From: Rhabdothermincola sp037478855
GTDB taxonomy: Bacteria; Actinomycetota; Acidimicrobiia; Acidimicrobiales; Acidimicrobilacustridaceae
Direction: 5' to 3'
NCBI GenBank assembly: GCA_037478855.1
Contig: JBBFLY010000045.1
Location: forward strand, 1-25,080
DNA length: 25,080 nt
Under the pieces are notes generated by a model. That model was not told the DNA's origin and made no database searches. It saw only the letters and a program-made list of their open reading frames with translations. Within the stretch, counting starts at the first letter, position 1. Every line of letters starts with the position of its first letter. Below are positions 1 through 6,756 of this stretch, one piece after another. Both the position numbers and the translations under genes were made by a program.

Positions 1-1
1 C

Positions 2-202
2 GTCGGTGGGCTCACCGCCGCACCCGTGGTGGCGGTGCCCACCAGCGTCGGGTACGGGTCGAGCCTGGCCGGTGTCACCGCGTTGCTCAGCATGCTCTCG
101 TCGTGCGCGTCAGGCATCACGGTCGTCGGCATCGACAACGGGTTCGGCGCGGCGTGCGCGGTCGTTCGCCTCTTCCCCGCCCCGGTGGCCGCCCGTGCCT
201 GA
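2..202 (+). CDS. larB: LarB C-terminal fragment (nickel-pincer cofactor synthase, carboxylase/hydrolase)
   Basis: This is the last 66 codons of a gene that begins before the window, read from base 2 to the TGA at 200-202. It contains VPTSVGYG, then MLSSCASGITVV and IDNGFGAA, the C-terminal signature of LarB, which is related to the AIR-carboxylase PurE fold. LarB carboxylates and hydrolyses nicotinic acid adenine dinucleotide in the first step of nickel-pincer nucleotide synthesis. From the family literature, the Cys in the SCASG motif (residue 35 of this fragment) forms the covalent adduct with the pyridinium ring, and it is present here. The stop overlaps the GTG start of larC by 8 bases, so the two genes are translationally coupled. 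The identification is secure although only the tail is visible. Confidence 0.88.
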   Translation, partial: VGGLTAAPVVAVPTSVGYGSSLAGVTALLSMLSSCASGITVVGIDNGFGAACAVVRLFPAPVAARA

Positions 203-1442
203 CCTCGCGTGGTTCCACTGCTTCTCGGGCATCGCCGGCGACATGGCCATGGGTGCGCTCGTCGACGCAGGCGCGGACCTCGCTGAGGTTCGGGCGCTCT
301 GCGAGCGGCTCCCGGTCGGCGGATGGGCGCTCGAAGCCGAGCCGGTGACCCGCTGTGGCATCGCCGGGACCAAGATCCACGTCCACGTGCGGGAGACGAC
401 GGTGGTCCGCACCGCCGCGCACGTGACCGCGCTCATCGAGGAGGCGCGCCTACCTGAGAGGGTCCGGCGCCGGGCCCTCGCGACCTTCCACGCCCTCGCC
501 CGGGCGGAGGGCCGGTTGCACCGCCGACCCCCGGAGCAGGTCCACTTCCACGAGGTCGGAGCGATCGACGCGATTGTCGATGTGGTGGGTACCTGCGCGG
601 CGCTGGAGCTGCTCGACGTCGACGAGGTGGCGTCGAGCGCGGTCGCGCACGGCATCGGCATGGTGCGCACCGCGCACGGGCTGATGCCGAACCCCGCGCC
701 CGCCGTGCTGGCGCTGCTCGAGGGGGCGCCGACCTACGGCCTGCACGTGTCGACCGAGCTCACCACCCCGACCGGTGCGGCGTTGCTGGCCGCGCTGGTC
801 ACCGACTGGGGGCCGTTGCCGTCCATGACCATCGCGGCCACCGGGTTCGGGGCGGGAACGGCTGAGCTCGACGACCGTCCCAACCTGGTGCAGGTCGTGC
901 TCGGGGACCGGCACGAAGCCCTCGATCGGGGTCAGCCGGTCGTGCTGCTCGAGGTGAACGTCGACGACGCCACCGGTGAGCAGCTCGCTCATGCGGTCGC
1001 GGCGTTGCTCGATGCCGGTGCCCACGACGCCTGGGTGACACCCATCCTCATGAAGAAGGGCCGGCCCGCTCACCAGGTCAGCGCGCTGGCTGATCCGGCG
1101 CTCGCCGAGCAGGTCGCTCAGGTGCTCGCCCGCGAGACCGGTTCGCTCGGCGTCCGCGGCCAGACGATCGAGCGCTGGCCGCTCGCTCGGGTCGAGTCAC
1201 GGGTCGACGTCGACGGCTATCCGGTGCGGGTGAAGGTGGGGGCGGGCCGGGTGAAGGTCGAACATGATGACGCCGTCAGAGTCGCCCGCCGGACGGGGCG
1301 GTCGCTGCGGGAGGTCACCTCGATCGCCGAGGAGCGTTGGCGGCACCATCACGACCACAACCACAACCACGATCACGATCACCATCACGGAGCTGGTCCC
1401 GCCGCCGAGCCGGAGCCGGGTCCCTCCGACGACGCGAGCTGA
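195..1442 (+). CDS. larC: LarC, nickel insertion protein for the nickel-pincer cofactor
   Basis: A 415-residue LarC. LarC inserts nickel into the pincer nucleotide (made by LarB and LarE) used by lactate racemase and related enzymes. The N-terminus FHCFSGIAGDM (residues 7-17), HFHEVGAIDAIVD (117-129) and the C-terminal half with EVNVDDATGEQL (253-264), ILMKKGRP (284-291) and ETGSLGVR (314-321) match the family throughout. I chose GTG 195 because the protein then starts directly at the conserved N-terminus and overlaps the larB stop by 8 bases; the frame is open further upstream but has no family match there. In Lactobacillus plantarum LarC is read through a programmed frameshift between larC1 and larC2, whereas here one unbroken frame covers both parts. 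The protein ends in a tail with 10 His in residues 384-398, probably a metal-holding tail. larA and larE are not in the window. Confidence 0.93.
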   Translation: MPDLAWFHCFSGIAGDMAMGALVDAGADLAEVRALCERLPVGGWALEAEPVTRCGIAGTKIHVHVRETTVVRTAAHVTALIEEARLPERVRRRALATFHALARAEGRLHRRPPEQVHFHEVGAIDAIVDVVGTCAALELLDVDEVASSAVAHGIGMVRTAHGLMPNPAPAVLALLEGAPTYGLHVSTELTTPTGAALLAALVTDWGPLPSMTIAATGFGAGTAELDDRPNLVQVVLGDRHEALDRGQPVVLLEVNVDDATGEQLAHAVAALLDAGAHDAWVTPILMKKGRPAHQVSALADPALAEQVAQVLARETGSLGVRGQTIERWPLARVESRVDVDGYPVRVKVGAGRVKVEHDDAVRVARRTGRSLREVTSIAEERWRHHHDHNHNHDHDHHHGAGPAAEPEPGPSDDAS

Positions 1443-1476
1443 CCGCTGGTCGCTGGCCGCACCTGGGGCCGTGCGG

Positions 1477-1522
1477 CGGATCCCGCTGGCGCCCGCGGGA
1501 TCCCACTGGCGCCCGCCGGATC
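1477..1522. repeat. Two-copy 20-bp tandem repeat after larC
   Basis: Bases 1477-1496 and 1497-1516 are consecutive 20-bp units that share GATCCCRCTGGCGCCCGC, and a third unit begins at 1517 (CGGATC). The repeat lies in the 95-base gap between two convergent genes and its last part forms one arm of the hairpin at 1511-1536. It looks like a small local duplication; no function can be read from it. Confidence 0.6.
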
Positions 1523-1536
1523 AAACACCGGCGGGC
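1511..1536. terminator. Bidirectional terminator hairpin between larC and the desaturase gene
   Basis: A perfect 9-bp stem, GCCCGCCGG (1511-1519) with CCGGCGGGC (1528-1536), closes an 8-base loop ATCAAACA. It sits directly beyond the reverse-strand desaturase stop (1538-1540) and 68 bases after the larC stop, so it could end both convergent transcripts. No U-tract follows, which is common for GC-rich actinobacterial terminators. Confidence 0.65.
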
Positions 1537-1537
1537 C

Positions 1538-2554
1538 TCAGGTGCCGGCTGAGGGGCGCGAGGCGAGGGCTCGCCACAGCGCGAGGTAGCTCGGGTACTC
1601 GAGCCCGTCGGTCACCCAGCCCTCCTCGACCAGCACCCGGTGCAGCGCGGGGAGTCGCTGGAACGGCACGCCCATGTCGACGTGGTGCGCGAGATGCCAG
1701 CCGGTGTTGAAGGGCACGATCCAAAAGCGTGCCCACCACGACTGGCGCACCACGTGGGTGGTCATGCGCCGGTCCTTCGAGCGGGTCATCCCACCGTGCT
1801 CAGCGATGGAGCGCAGCCGGTTGAGGACCCGCCACACCGTCATCCACGGGGCTAGCCAGAGCAGCGGGTACAGCCACCAGCGGCCGAAGGCGAGCCAGAG
1901 AACCGCGAAGAGCACGACCTGTGCGGCGATGATGCGGACCGCGATCGGGCGGGCCTGCTCGCTCCTGAGCGCGAGGAAGAGGCCCCTGAGGTTCTTCCAG
2001 CCTGAGATGCCGATGGCGTCGCGGGTGAGCTTGCGGCGCATCGACGCCCGGGTGATCGGGTACCCGAGATAGAGGTTGAGGTCGGGCTCGTTCGGGCCCA
2101 TCTCGTCCTTGTGGTGCGCGAAGTGGGCCCGTCGGTAGGCGTGGAAGGGGATGAACGCCGGATAGGCCAGCAGCCACTGACCGACCAGGTCGTTCACCTT
2201 CCTCCGGCTGAACAGAAGCCGATGCGCGGCCTCGTGGCTGAGGATGGAGAACAGCGCGAACGCCCGTCCCATGAGCAGGAAGGTCGCTGCCCAGACGGCC
2301 AGCGAGGCCCACAGCGGTATCCGGACGGTGAGCCAGCAGGCGAGTGCGAGCAGACCGACCGACTGCAGCCACACCGACGCCACGTTGCACGCGTTGCGGA
2401 GGTTCGGGATGCGTCGCAGCTCCTCCCGGAGCCGCGGAACGGGCATGCCCGTGCGTGTCAGGCGTTCGGTGGGCAGCACGTCGGGCAACAGCTCGGGGAC
2501 GGGGACCATGTCCTCGGGGCGGTGCTTCGGGAGGTCGAGCGTGGCGAGGCTCAT
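1538..2554 (-). CDS. Membrane fatty acid desaturase-family protein
   Basis: A 338-residue integral membrane di-iron protein of the fatty acid desaturase family. It carries the three histidine boxes HEAAH (107-111), HFAHH (144-148) and HLAHH (287-291), plus a further His in AEHGG (253). Hydrophobic segments lie at about 62-105, 205-222 and 226-242, the usual arrangement placing the His boxes on the cytoplasmic side. The family introduces double bonds or hydroxyl groups into acyl chains or carotenoid-like lipids; the exact substrate cannot be read. A TAATAT -10 box ends 6 bases before the ATG, so the mRNA is probably leaderless. A 14-bp palindrome covers the -20 to -33 region, and the divergent neighbour is a PaaX-type regulator that probably represses this gene. 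Confidence 0.88.
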   Translation of the reverse strand: MSLATLDLPKHRPEDMVPVPELLPDVLPTERLTRTGMPVPRLREELRRIPNLRNACNVASVWLQSVGLLALACWLTVRIPLWASLAVWAATFLLMGRAFALFSILSHEAAHRLLFSRRKVNDLVGQWLLAYPAFIPFHAYRRAHFAHHKDEMGPNEPDLNLYLGYPITRASMRRKLTRDAIGISGWKNLRGLFLALRSEQARPIAVRIIAAQVVLFAVLWLAFGRWWLYPLLWLAPWMTVWRVLNRLRSIAEHGGMTRSKDRRMTTHVVRQSWWARFWIVPFNTGWHLAHHVDMGVPFQRLPALHRVLVEEGWVTDGLEYPSYLALWRALASRPSAGT

Positions 2555-2560
2555 GACCGG

Positions 2561-2566
2561 ATATTA
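2561..2566 (-). promoter_or_regulatory. -10 box of the desaturase gene (leaderless)
   Basis: On the reverse strand TAATAT is followed by 6 bases (CCGGTC) and then the ATG at 2554. The spacing puts the transcription start at or next to the A of the start codon, and no Shine-Dalgarno sequence is present. A weak T-rich -35 region overlaps the palindrome at 2574-2587. Confidence 0.65.
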
Positions 2567-2573
2567 CAGAAAA

Positions 2574-2587
2574 TCTTCACGTGAAGA
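2574..2587. promoter_or_regulatory. 14-bp perfect palindrome, candidate PaaX-family operator
   Basis: TCTTCACGTGAAGA reads the same on both strands. It lies in the 82-base space between the divergent desaturase and regulator genes, at about -20 to -33 of the predicted desaturase start, where a bound dimer would block RNA polymerase. The surrounding DNA is AT-rich compared with everything near it. Which protein binds it is inferred from adjacency to the PaaX-like gene. Confidence 0.6.
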
Positions 2588-2636
2588 AAAGTCGTAAGAG
2601 TGCCGTGGCCGTCCGGGCGGGTACGCTCCCGGGCTC

Positions 2637-3419
2637 GTGGAGCAGCTCGGCGCCAACCGGCCCCTCACCGCCCGCTCGGTGATCGCCAGCACGCTGCTCG
2701 GCACCCACCCGCCACAGCTCCCGAGCCGGCTGCTGGTGCGCGCCGGCGAGCTGTTCGGGATCAGCGAAGGCACCGTCCGCACCGCGATCTCCCGCATGGT
2801 CGCAGCGGGAGAGCTGGAGGCGGTCGACGGTTCCTACCGGCTCGCAGGGCAGCTGCTCGAACGGCAGGCCCGCCAGGACGCCAGCCGCCGTGGCGAGCGC
2901 CGGCGCTGGCAGGGTGGCTGGGAGCTGGCGGTGGTCCCCGGCGGGGAGCGCCGAGACGCCGGGGCTCGCGGACGACTGCGGGTGGCCATGCGACGCCTGC
3001 ACCTGGCGGAGCTGCGGGAGGGGGTCTGGGTTCGACCGGACAACCTCGATCCTCGGCGCTCACCGGAGTCCGCCGCGATCGTCGAAGCCCAGTGCACCAG
3101 GTTCTCCGCCCGCCCCGAGGGTGATCCGGCGGCGCTCGCAGCCCACCTCTGGGATCTTGACGGCTGGGCGCACACGGCACGCCGGCTCGAGCGCGACCTG
3201 CACCGGCACCTCCCCCGCCTCGAACGCGCCGACGCCAGCCGGCTCCGTGACGCGTTCGTGGTCTCGGCCACCGTGCTGCGCCACCTGCTCGCCGACCCGC
3301 TCCTGCCGGACGAGCTGCTGCCCGCGAGCTGGCCGGGAGAGCAACTGCGCGCCACCTACGACCGCTTCGACGAAGCCTTCAAGACCACCTGGCGGGCGCA
3401 CTTCCGGTCCAGCCGCTGA
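2637..3419 (+). CDS. PaaX-family transcriptional regulator
   Basis: A 260-residue homologue of PaaX, the repressor of phenylacetate degradation that senses phenylacetyl-CoA. The N-terminal winged helix includes GELFGISEGTVRTAISRM (37-54). The middle part has LRVAMRRLHLAELREGVWVRP (114-134), typical of the PaaX linker domain. The C-terminus has DPLLPDELLPASWPG (220-234), the PaaX C-terminal signature. The length is slightly under that of E. coli PaaX. No phenylacetate genes are nearby; the only close partner is the divergent desaturase gene, so the ligand may instead be an acyl-CoA or another CoA thioester (inference). The start is GTG 2637, preceded by TACGCT 9 bases upstream and no clear Shine-Dalgarno sequence. 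The family is secure and the target is inferred. Confidence 0.87.
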   Translation: MEQLGANRPLTARSVIASTLLGTHPPQLPSRLLVRAGELFGISEGTVRTAISRMVAAGELEAVDGSYRLAGQLLERQARQDASRRGERRRWQGGWELAVVPGGERRDAGARGRLRVAMRRLHLAELREGVWVRPDNLDPRRSPESAAIVEAQCTRFSARPEGDPAALAAHLWDLDGWAHTARRLERDLHRHLPRLERADASRLRDAFVVSATVLRHLLADPLLPDELLPASWPGEQLRATYDRFDEAFKTTWRAHFRSSR

Positions 3420-3461
3420 GCGATCCCGCCCCATCCGGGAGCGCGCTCGCCCTCGTTGGAC

Positions 3462-3479
3462 GGGCCACGGCGCGTGCCC
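3462..3479. terminator. Weak hairpin between the regulator gene and panE-like gene
   Basis: GGGCCACG pairs with CGTGCCC across a GCG loop, with one bulged C. It lies in the 101-base gap between convergent stops at 3419 and 3521. It is a plausible but weak terminator. Confidence 0.3.
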
Positions 3480-3520
3480 GCGTCAGGGGGACGGCTGCCG
3501 AGGGTGTGGATCGCGGCCGC

Positions 3521-4459
3521 TCAGCGGCAGGTGTCGAGGAAGCGGAGCTGGTCGTGGAGCATCGCGACCTTCGGGAGCTCGCACCCGGCGGCGCGTGCCG
3601 CAGACAGGGGTGCGGCGTAGATGGCGTCGAGCTCCATGGGTCGGCCGGCGTCGAAGTCGAGCTTCATGCTCGGCGCATACGGGGTCATCCGCTCGGTGTC
3701 GGCGAGCATCTGGTCGACGAAGCTCCGGTCGATGTGCCGACCGCAGGCCCCCGCACCATCGAGCACCTCGTGCATGAGCTCCTCGACCAGCCGCCGGGTC
3801 CGGGGATGTGCCATCAACTCGTCGGTCCCGGCGTCGAGCACGACGGAGAGCCCGTTGTAGGGCACGTTCCACACCAGCTTCCGCCACCGACCCTCGACCA
3901 GGTCCTCGATGGCCACCGCGGGCACACCGGCGTCAGTGAGATCGGAGACCAGCTCGCGAACCGCGTCGGTGACGCCTGCCGGGGTGCCGTCGTCCCGGTG
4001 CTCGCCGACCGTGACCCGCCCGTAGTCGAGATGCCGGATGTGGCCCGGTCCGACCTTGTTGGAGCACAGGAAGCACATCCCGCCGAGGACGGTGGTACCG
4101 GGGAGGGCCTCGGCGAGGACCTGCTCCACGCCGAGTCCGTTCTGCAGGGCGACGACGACGGCGCCGTCGTTGCGGGCCACCAGCTCGCGCACCGTCTCCA
4201 GCGCGCCCGCCGTGTCGGTCGTCTTCACCGCGACCAGCACCACGTCGACGGGTCGCAGGCTCGATGCGGAACCGTGCACCGCGACCTGCTCGAAGCGCAG
4301 GTCACCCTCCGGGGACTCGACGAGCAACCCGTGCCGGCGGATGTGCTCGACGTCGCGGCGCGCGACGAACTGCACCTCGTGGCCTGCAGCGAGCAGGCGG
4401 GCTCCGTAGAAGCCGCCGACCGCTCCGAGGCCGATGACAGCGTAGGAGCGTGGTGTCAT
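3521..4459 (-). CDS. panE: Ketopantoate reductase family protein (ApbA/PanE)
   Basis: A 312-residue NADPH-dependent 2-dehydropantoate 2-reductase family member; the classical reaction reduces ketopantoate to pantoate for coenzyme A synthesis. The Rossmann loop GLGAVGG is at residues 10-16. The C-terminal helical domain carries RWRKLVWNVPYNGLSVVL (191-208), with the expected catalytic Lys194 and Asn198/Asn202, and SMKLDFDAGRPMELDAI (264-280), with the substrate-binding Ser and Glu276. Actinobacteria often carry several paralogues that act on other 2-oxo acids, so the pantoate role is likely but not proven; no other pantothenate gene is nearby. A TAGGGT -10 box ends 6 bases before the ATG, and it shares two bases with the -10 box of the divergent hydrolase gene. 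Confidence 0.88.
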   Translation of the reverse strand: MTPRSYAVIGLGAVGGFYGARLLAAGHEVQFVARRDVEHIRRHGLLVESPEGDLRFEQVAVHGSASSLRPVDVVLVAVKTTDTAGALETVRELVARNDGAVVVALQNGLGVEQVLAEALPGTTVLGGMCFLCSNKVGPGHIRHLDYGRVTVGEHRDDGTPAGVTDAVRELVSDLTDAGVPAVAIEDLVEGRWRKLVWNVPYNGLSVVLDAGTDELMAHPRTRRLVEELMHEVLDGAGACGRHIDRSFVDQMLADTERMTPYAPSMKLDFDAGRPMELDAIYAAPLSAARAAGCELPKVAMLHDQLRFLDTCR

Positions 4460-4465
4460 GGGCTC

Positions 4466-4475
4466 ACCCTACGAT
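4466..4475. promoter_or_regulatory. Interlocked divergent -10 boxes for panE-like and MBL genes
   Basis: The reverse-strand TAGGGT (bases 4471-4466) lies 6 bases before the ATG at 4459. The forward-strand TACGAT (4470-4475) lies 7 bases before the ATG at 4483. The two hexamers share the TA step at 4470-4471, so both genes appear to start from one overlapping element and both mRNAs would be leaderless. No Shine-Dalgarno sequence fits in the 23-base space between the start codons. Confidence 0.6.
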
Positions 4476-4482
4476 GCAGCGC

Positions 4483-5202
4483 ATGACCTCTGACCGCCTG
4501 TACTTCCGTCAGCTGCTCGCTGGCCGTGACATCGCCCGCACCGATCCGCTGGCGCGCCAGATGGTCAACTTCGTGTACCTGATCGGTGACCGCGAGACGA
4601 GGGAGGCGGTGGTGGTGGATCCCGCCTACGACATCCGGGGCATCCTCGACATCCTGGCTGCGGACGGCATGCGGCTCACCGGTGCGCTCGCCACCCACTA
4701 CCACCCCGACCACGTCGGTGGCGACCTGATGGGCTACCGGATCTCGGGGGTGCGGGAGCTGCTGATGCTCGAGCCGGTGCCGATCCACGTGCAGGCCGAC
4801 GAGGTGCCCTGGGTGCAGCGGGTCACGGAGGCGTCGGCGTCGGATCTCGTCGAGCACGTGAGCGGCGACACGGTCATGGTCGGAGACATCCCCATCCAGC
4901 TCATCCACACACCCGGTCACACGCCGGGGAGCCAGTGCTTCTTCGTGGACAACCGGCTGGTCTCCGGAGACACCCTCTTCCTCGAGGGCTGCGGGCGCAC
5001 TGACCTGCCCGGAGGCGACCCCCGGGCGCTCTACGAGAGCCTCACCCAGCGCCTCGCCAAGGTGCCGGACGACGCCCTCCTCTTCCCCGGCCACCTGTAC
5101 TCCTCCGAGCCGTTCGCGTCCATGGGCGACACCCGTCGGCTCAACTTCGTGTTCCGCCCCCGCAACGAGCAGGAGTGGCTCCGCATGTTCGGGGGCGCCT
5201 GA
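4483..5202 (+). CDS. Metallo-beta-lactamase-fold hydrolase, persulfide dioxygenase/glyoxalase II-like
   Basis: A 239-residue metallo-beta-lactamase-fold protein. The metal site is complete: THYHPDH (71-77), His146 in TPGHTPG, Asp163 in SGDTLF and His204 in PGH. The segment EGCGRTDLPGGDPRALYESL (168-187) resembles the GCGRTD motif of ETHE1-type persulfide dioxygenases and their glyoxalase-II-like relatives, so sulfur oxidation or thioester hydrolysis are both possible. I prefer ATG 4483 because TACGAT stands 7 bases upstream and the alignable protein begins there. ATG 4474 and a GTG at 4450 are in frame but would place the start inside the -10 box or inside panE. The gene is divergent from the panE-like gene. 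The exact substrate is unknown. Confidence 0.82.
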   Translation: MTSDRLYFRQLLAGRDIARTDPLARQMVNFVYLIGDRETREAVVVDPAYDIRGILDILAADGMRLTGALATHYHPDHVGGDLMGYRISGVRELLMLEPVPIHVQADEVPWVQRVTEASASDLVEHVSGDTVMVGDIPIQLIHTPGHTPGSQCFFVDNRLVSGDTLFLEGCGRTDLPGGDPRALYESLTQRLAKVPDDALLFPGHLYSSEPFASMGDTRRLNFVFRPRNEQEWLRMFGGA

Positions 5203-5280
5203 TCAGGGACGACCGCCGGTCGGCGCCCGGGGTCGCGGCACAGGCGCGGCGGTTGCCGGTGGGTGACGCGACGAGCTGGG

Positions 5281-5312
5281 CAGGACGTTCGGCCCTCGGC
5301 GAGGGGGTCCTG
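5281..5312. terminator. Two-tier hairpin downstream of the MBL gene
   Basis: CAGGAC (5281-5286) pairs with GTCCTG (5307-5312). Inside it, CCCTC (5293-5297) pairs with GAGGG (5301-5305) over a GGC loop. It lies 78 bases after the hydrolase stop and about 120 bases before the GGDEF gene, in an otherwise featureless 231-base gap. It may be a terminator or part of a structured leader. It does not resemble the known cyclic-di-GMP riboswitch cores. Confidence 0.35.
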
Positions 5313-5433
5313 TCGGCCTATGCACCTCCGGTGTGCCCGGGACGATGGATGATCTGACGGGAACGTAACCCCACCGAGCTCGGGGGCGGGCAGGGCGGCC
5401 GATCCGCACCCCTCAGCATGGTCGGAGGCGACC

Positions 5434-6678
5434 ATGGCGCCGGATCAGCAGGACAACAGCAGACCACATCCTTCCGCGGACGAGCTGCGCCGCGCGCTGC
5501 GCCGGTACGCCACTGAGTTCCTCCTGCTGCTCACGACCGACGGCCGCCTGATCGCCTCCTCGGAGATCGAGACGCTCGGCTACCCGAACGACTACGGCGG
5601 CCGTCACATCGGCGAGTTCGTCCATCCCGACGACCTGCCAGGCCTCTACGACGCCATCGAGGAGGCACGGAAGCGGGGCGCCTTCGGTCGGAGCTGGCGG
5701 GCACGGGTGCGTCGGGCCGATGGCTCCTGGGGCGTCTTCGAAGGCACGCTCATCGACGTGGAGGACGACCCGCTCCTCGACGGGTCTGTGCTGCGGGTCC
5801 GGGAGGTCACCGACGAGCTGGGCGAGGCCGGGCGGGACGAGATCGGCGTCCGCTTCCACTCGCTGGCCGAGGCGCTGCCGCTCGGGATCCTCTGCGCTGA
5901 CGCCAGGGGATGGGTGGTCTTCTGCAACGCGATGGCCGAGCAGATCCTGGGGCTGCCGGCCGACGAGCTCAAGGGTCGGGGTTGGGAGCGGACCATCCAT
6001 CGCGAGGACCGGCTCGAGGTGGTCGCCGCCGCCGGCAACGCCGTGACCCTGGGCATCGACCAGCAGGTGACGTTCCGCCTCGACCGCGAGGACGTGCCGA
6101 GGTGGGCGCACGCGCGGTTCGTAGCGCTCGGCGCGGACCGCGATGCGGGCTGGATCGCCACGATCGAGGACATCACCGAGCGGCGCCGGGCTGAGTCGGA
6201 GCTCGCCCACCAGGCGACCCACGACGCGCTCACCGGCTTGCCGAACCGGGTGCTCCTCTACGACCGGATCCGGCAGGCCTGCGGGCGTCTGCGTCGCGGC
6301 TCCGACGCCGTCAGCGTGGTCTTCATCGACCTCAACGGCTTCAAGGCGGTCAACGACACCCACGGTCACCGCACGGGTGACGCGGTGCTCGTCGAGGTGG
6401 GGAACCGGCTGCGCCAGGTGGTGCGGACGGTCGACACCGTCGCCCGGTTCGCTGGGGACGAGTTCGTGGTGGTCTGCGAGTCGATCACGGACGACGCACT
6501 GGCCTCGCTGCTCCAGCGGATCCGCGAGGCCATCGCGGTGCCGATGCTGTTCGACGGCGCGAACGTGGCGGTCGATGCGAGCATCGGGGTGGCGACGACG
6601 CACGATCCCCGAGCCGACGTGGAGGAGCTGATCATGCTCGCTGACCAGCAGATGTACCGGGAGAAGCGGGCGCGCTGA
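5434..6678 (+). CDS. PAS-PAS-GGDEF signalling protein, probable diguanylate cyclase
   Basis: A 414-residue soluble signalling protein. A first PAS-like domain covers about 25-128 (HPDD at 64-67), a second covers about 140-250 (VVFCNAMAEQILGLPADEL), and a GGDEF domain covers about 255-414 (ATHDALTGLPNR, then FIDLNGFKAVNDTHGH). The signature is AGDEF (340-344), a natural variant seen in some active cyclases. The product-inhibition I-site RxxD is present as RTVD (331-334), five residues before it. This suggests an active, feedback-inhibited synthase of cyclic di-GMP whose PAS domains sense a small ligand or redox cue. No transmembrane segment or EAL domain is seen. The start is ATG 5434, with a good Shine-Dalgarno GGAGG at 5424-5428. 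The gene appears to be transcribed alone. Confidence 0.88.
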   Translation: MAPDQQDNSRPHPSADELRRALRRYATEFLLLLTTDGRLIASSEIETLGYPNDYGGRHIGEFVHPDDLPGLYDAIEEARKRGAFGRSWRARVRRADGSWGVFEGTLIDVEDDPLLDGSVLRVREVTDELGEAGRDEIGVRFHSLAEALPLGILCADARGWVVFCNAMAEQILGLPADELKGRGWERTIHREDRLEVVAAAGNAVTLGIDQQVTFRLDREDVPRWAHARFVALGADRDAGWIATIEDITERRRAESELAHQATHDALTGLPNRVLLYDRIRQACGRLRRGSDAVSVVFIDLNGFKAVNDTHGHRTGDAVLVEVGNRLRQVVRTVDTVARFAGDEFVVVCESITDDALASLLQRIREAIAVPMLFDGANVAVDASIGVATTHDPRADVEELIMLADQQMYREKRAR

Positions 6679-6743
6679 CACCCCGGGTTGGTGACCCGCC
6701 GGCCGCCGACGCGCTCGGCGGGGACCGGTGCCCGTCACCCTCC

Positions 6744-6749
6744 TATGCT
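6744..6749 (+). promoter_or_regulatory. -10 box of the alkyl-sulfatase-like gene (leaderless)
   Basis: TATGCT is followed by 7 bases and ATG 6757. No Shine-Dalgarno sequence precedes this start, and the spacing implies transcription starting at the start codon. No good -35 box is seen. Confidence 0.5.
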
Positions 6750-6756
6750 CGCCGAC

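Noticed and set aside
1346..1389. Short CAC/GAT-type repeats at the end of larC as a non-coding repeat
   Set aside because: They are in frame and code the histidine-rich tail of LarC, so the protein feature explains them.
4466..4475. The overlapping -10 boxes as a protein operator
   Set aside because: The shared sequence is short and not a clear palindrome beyond the -10 hexamers; the spacing to both start codons favours a promoter reading.
5203..5433. Possible cyclic-di-GMP riboswitch ahead of the GGDEF gene
   Set aside because: I looked for the conserved GEMM core and the type II pseudoknot sequences and did not see them; only a simple two-tier hairpin is present.
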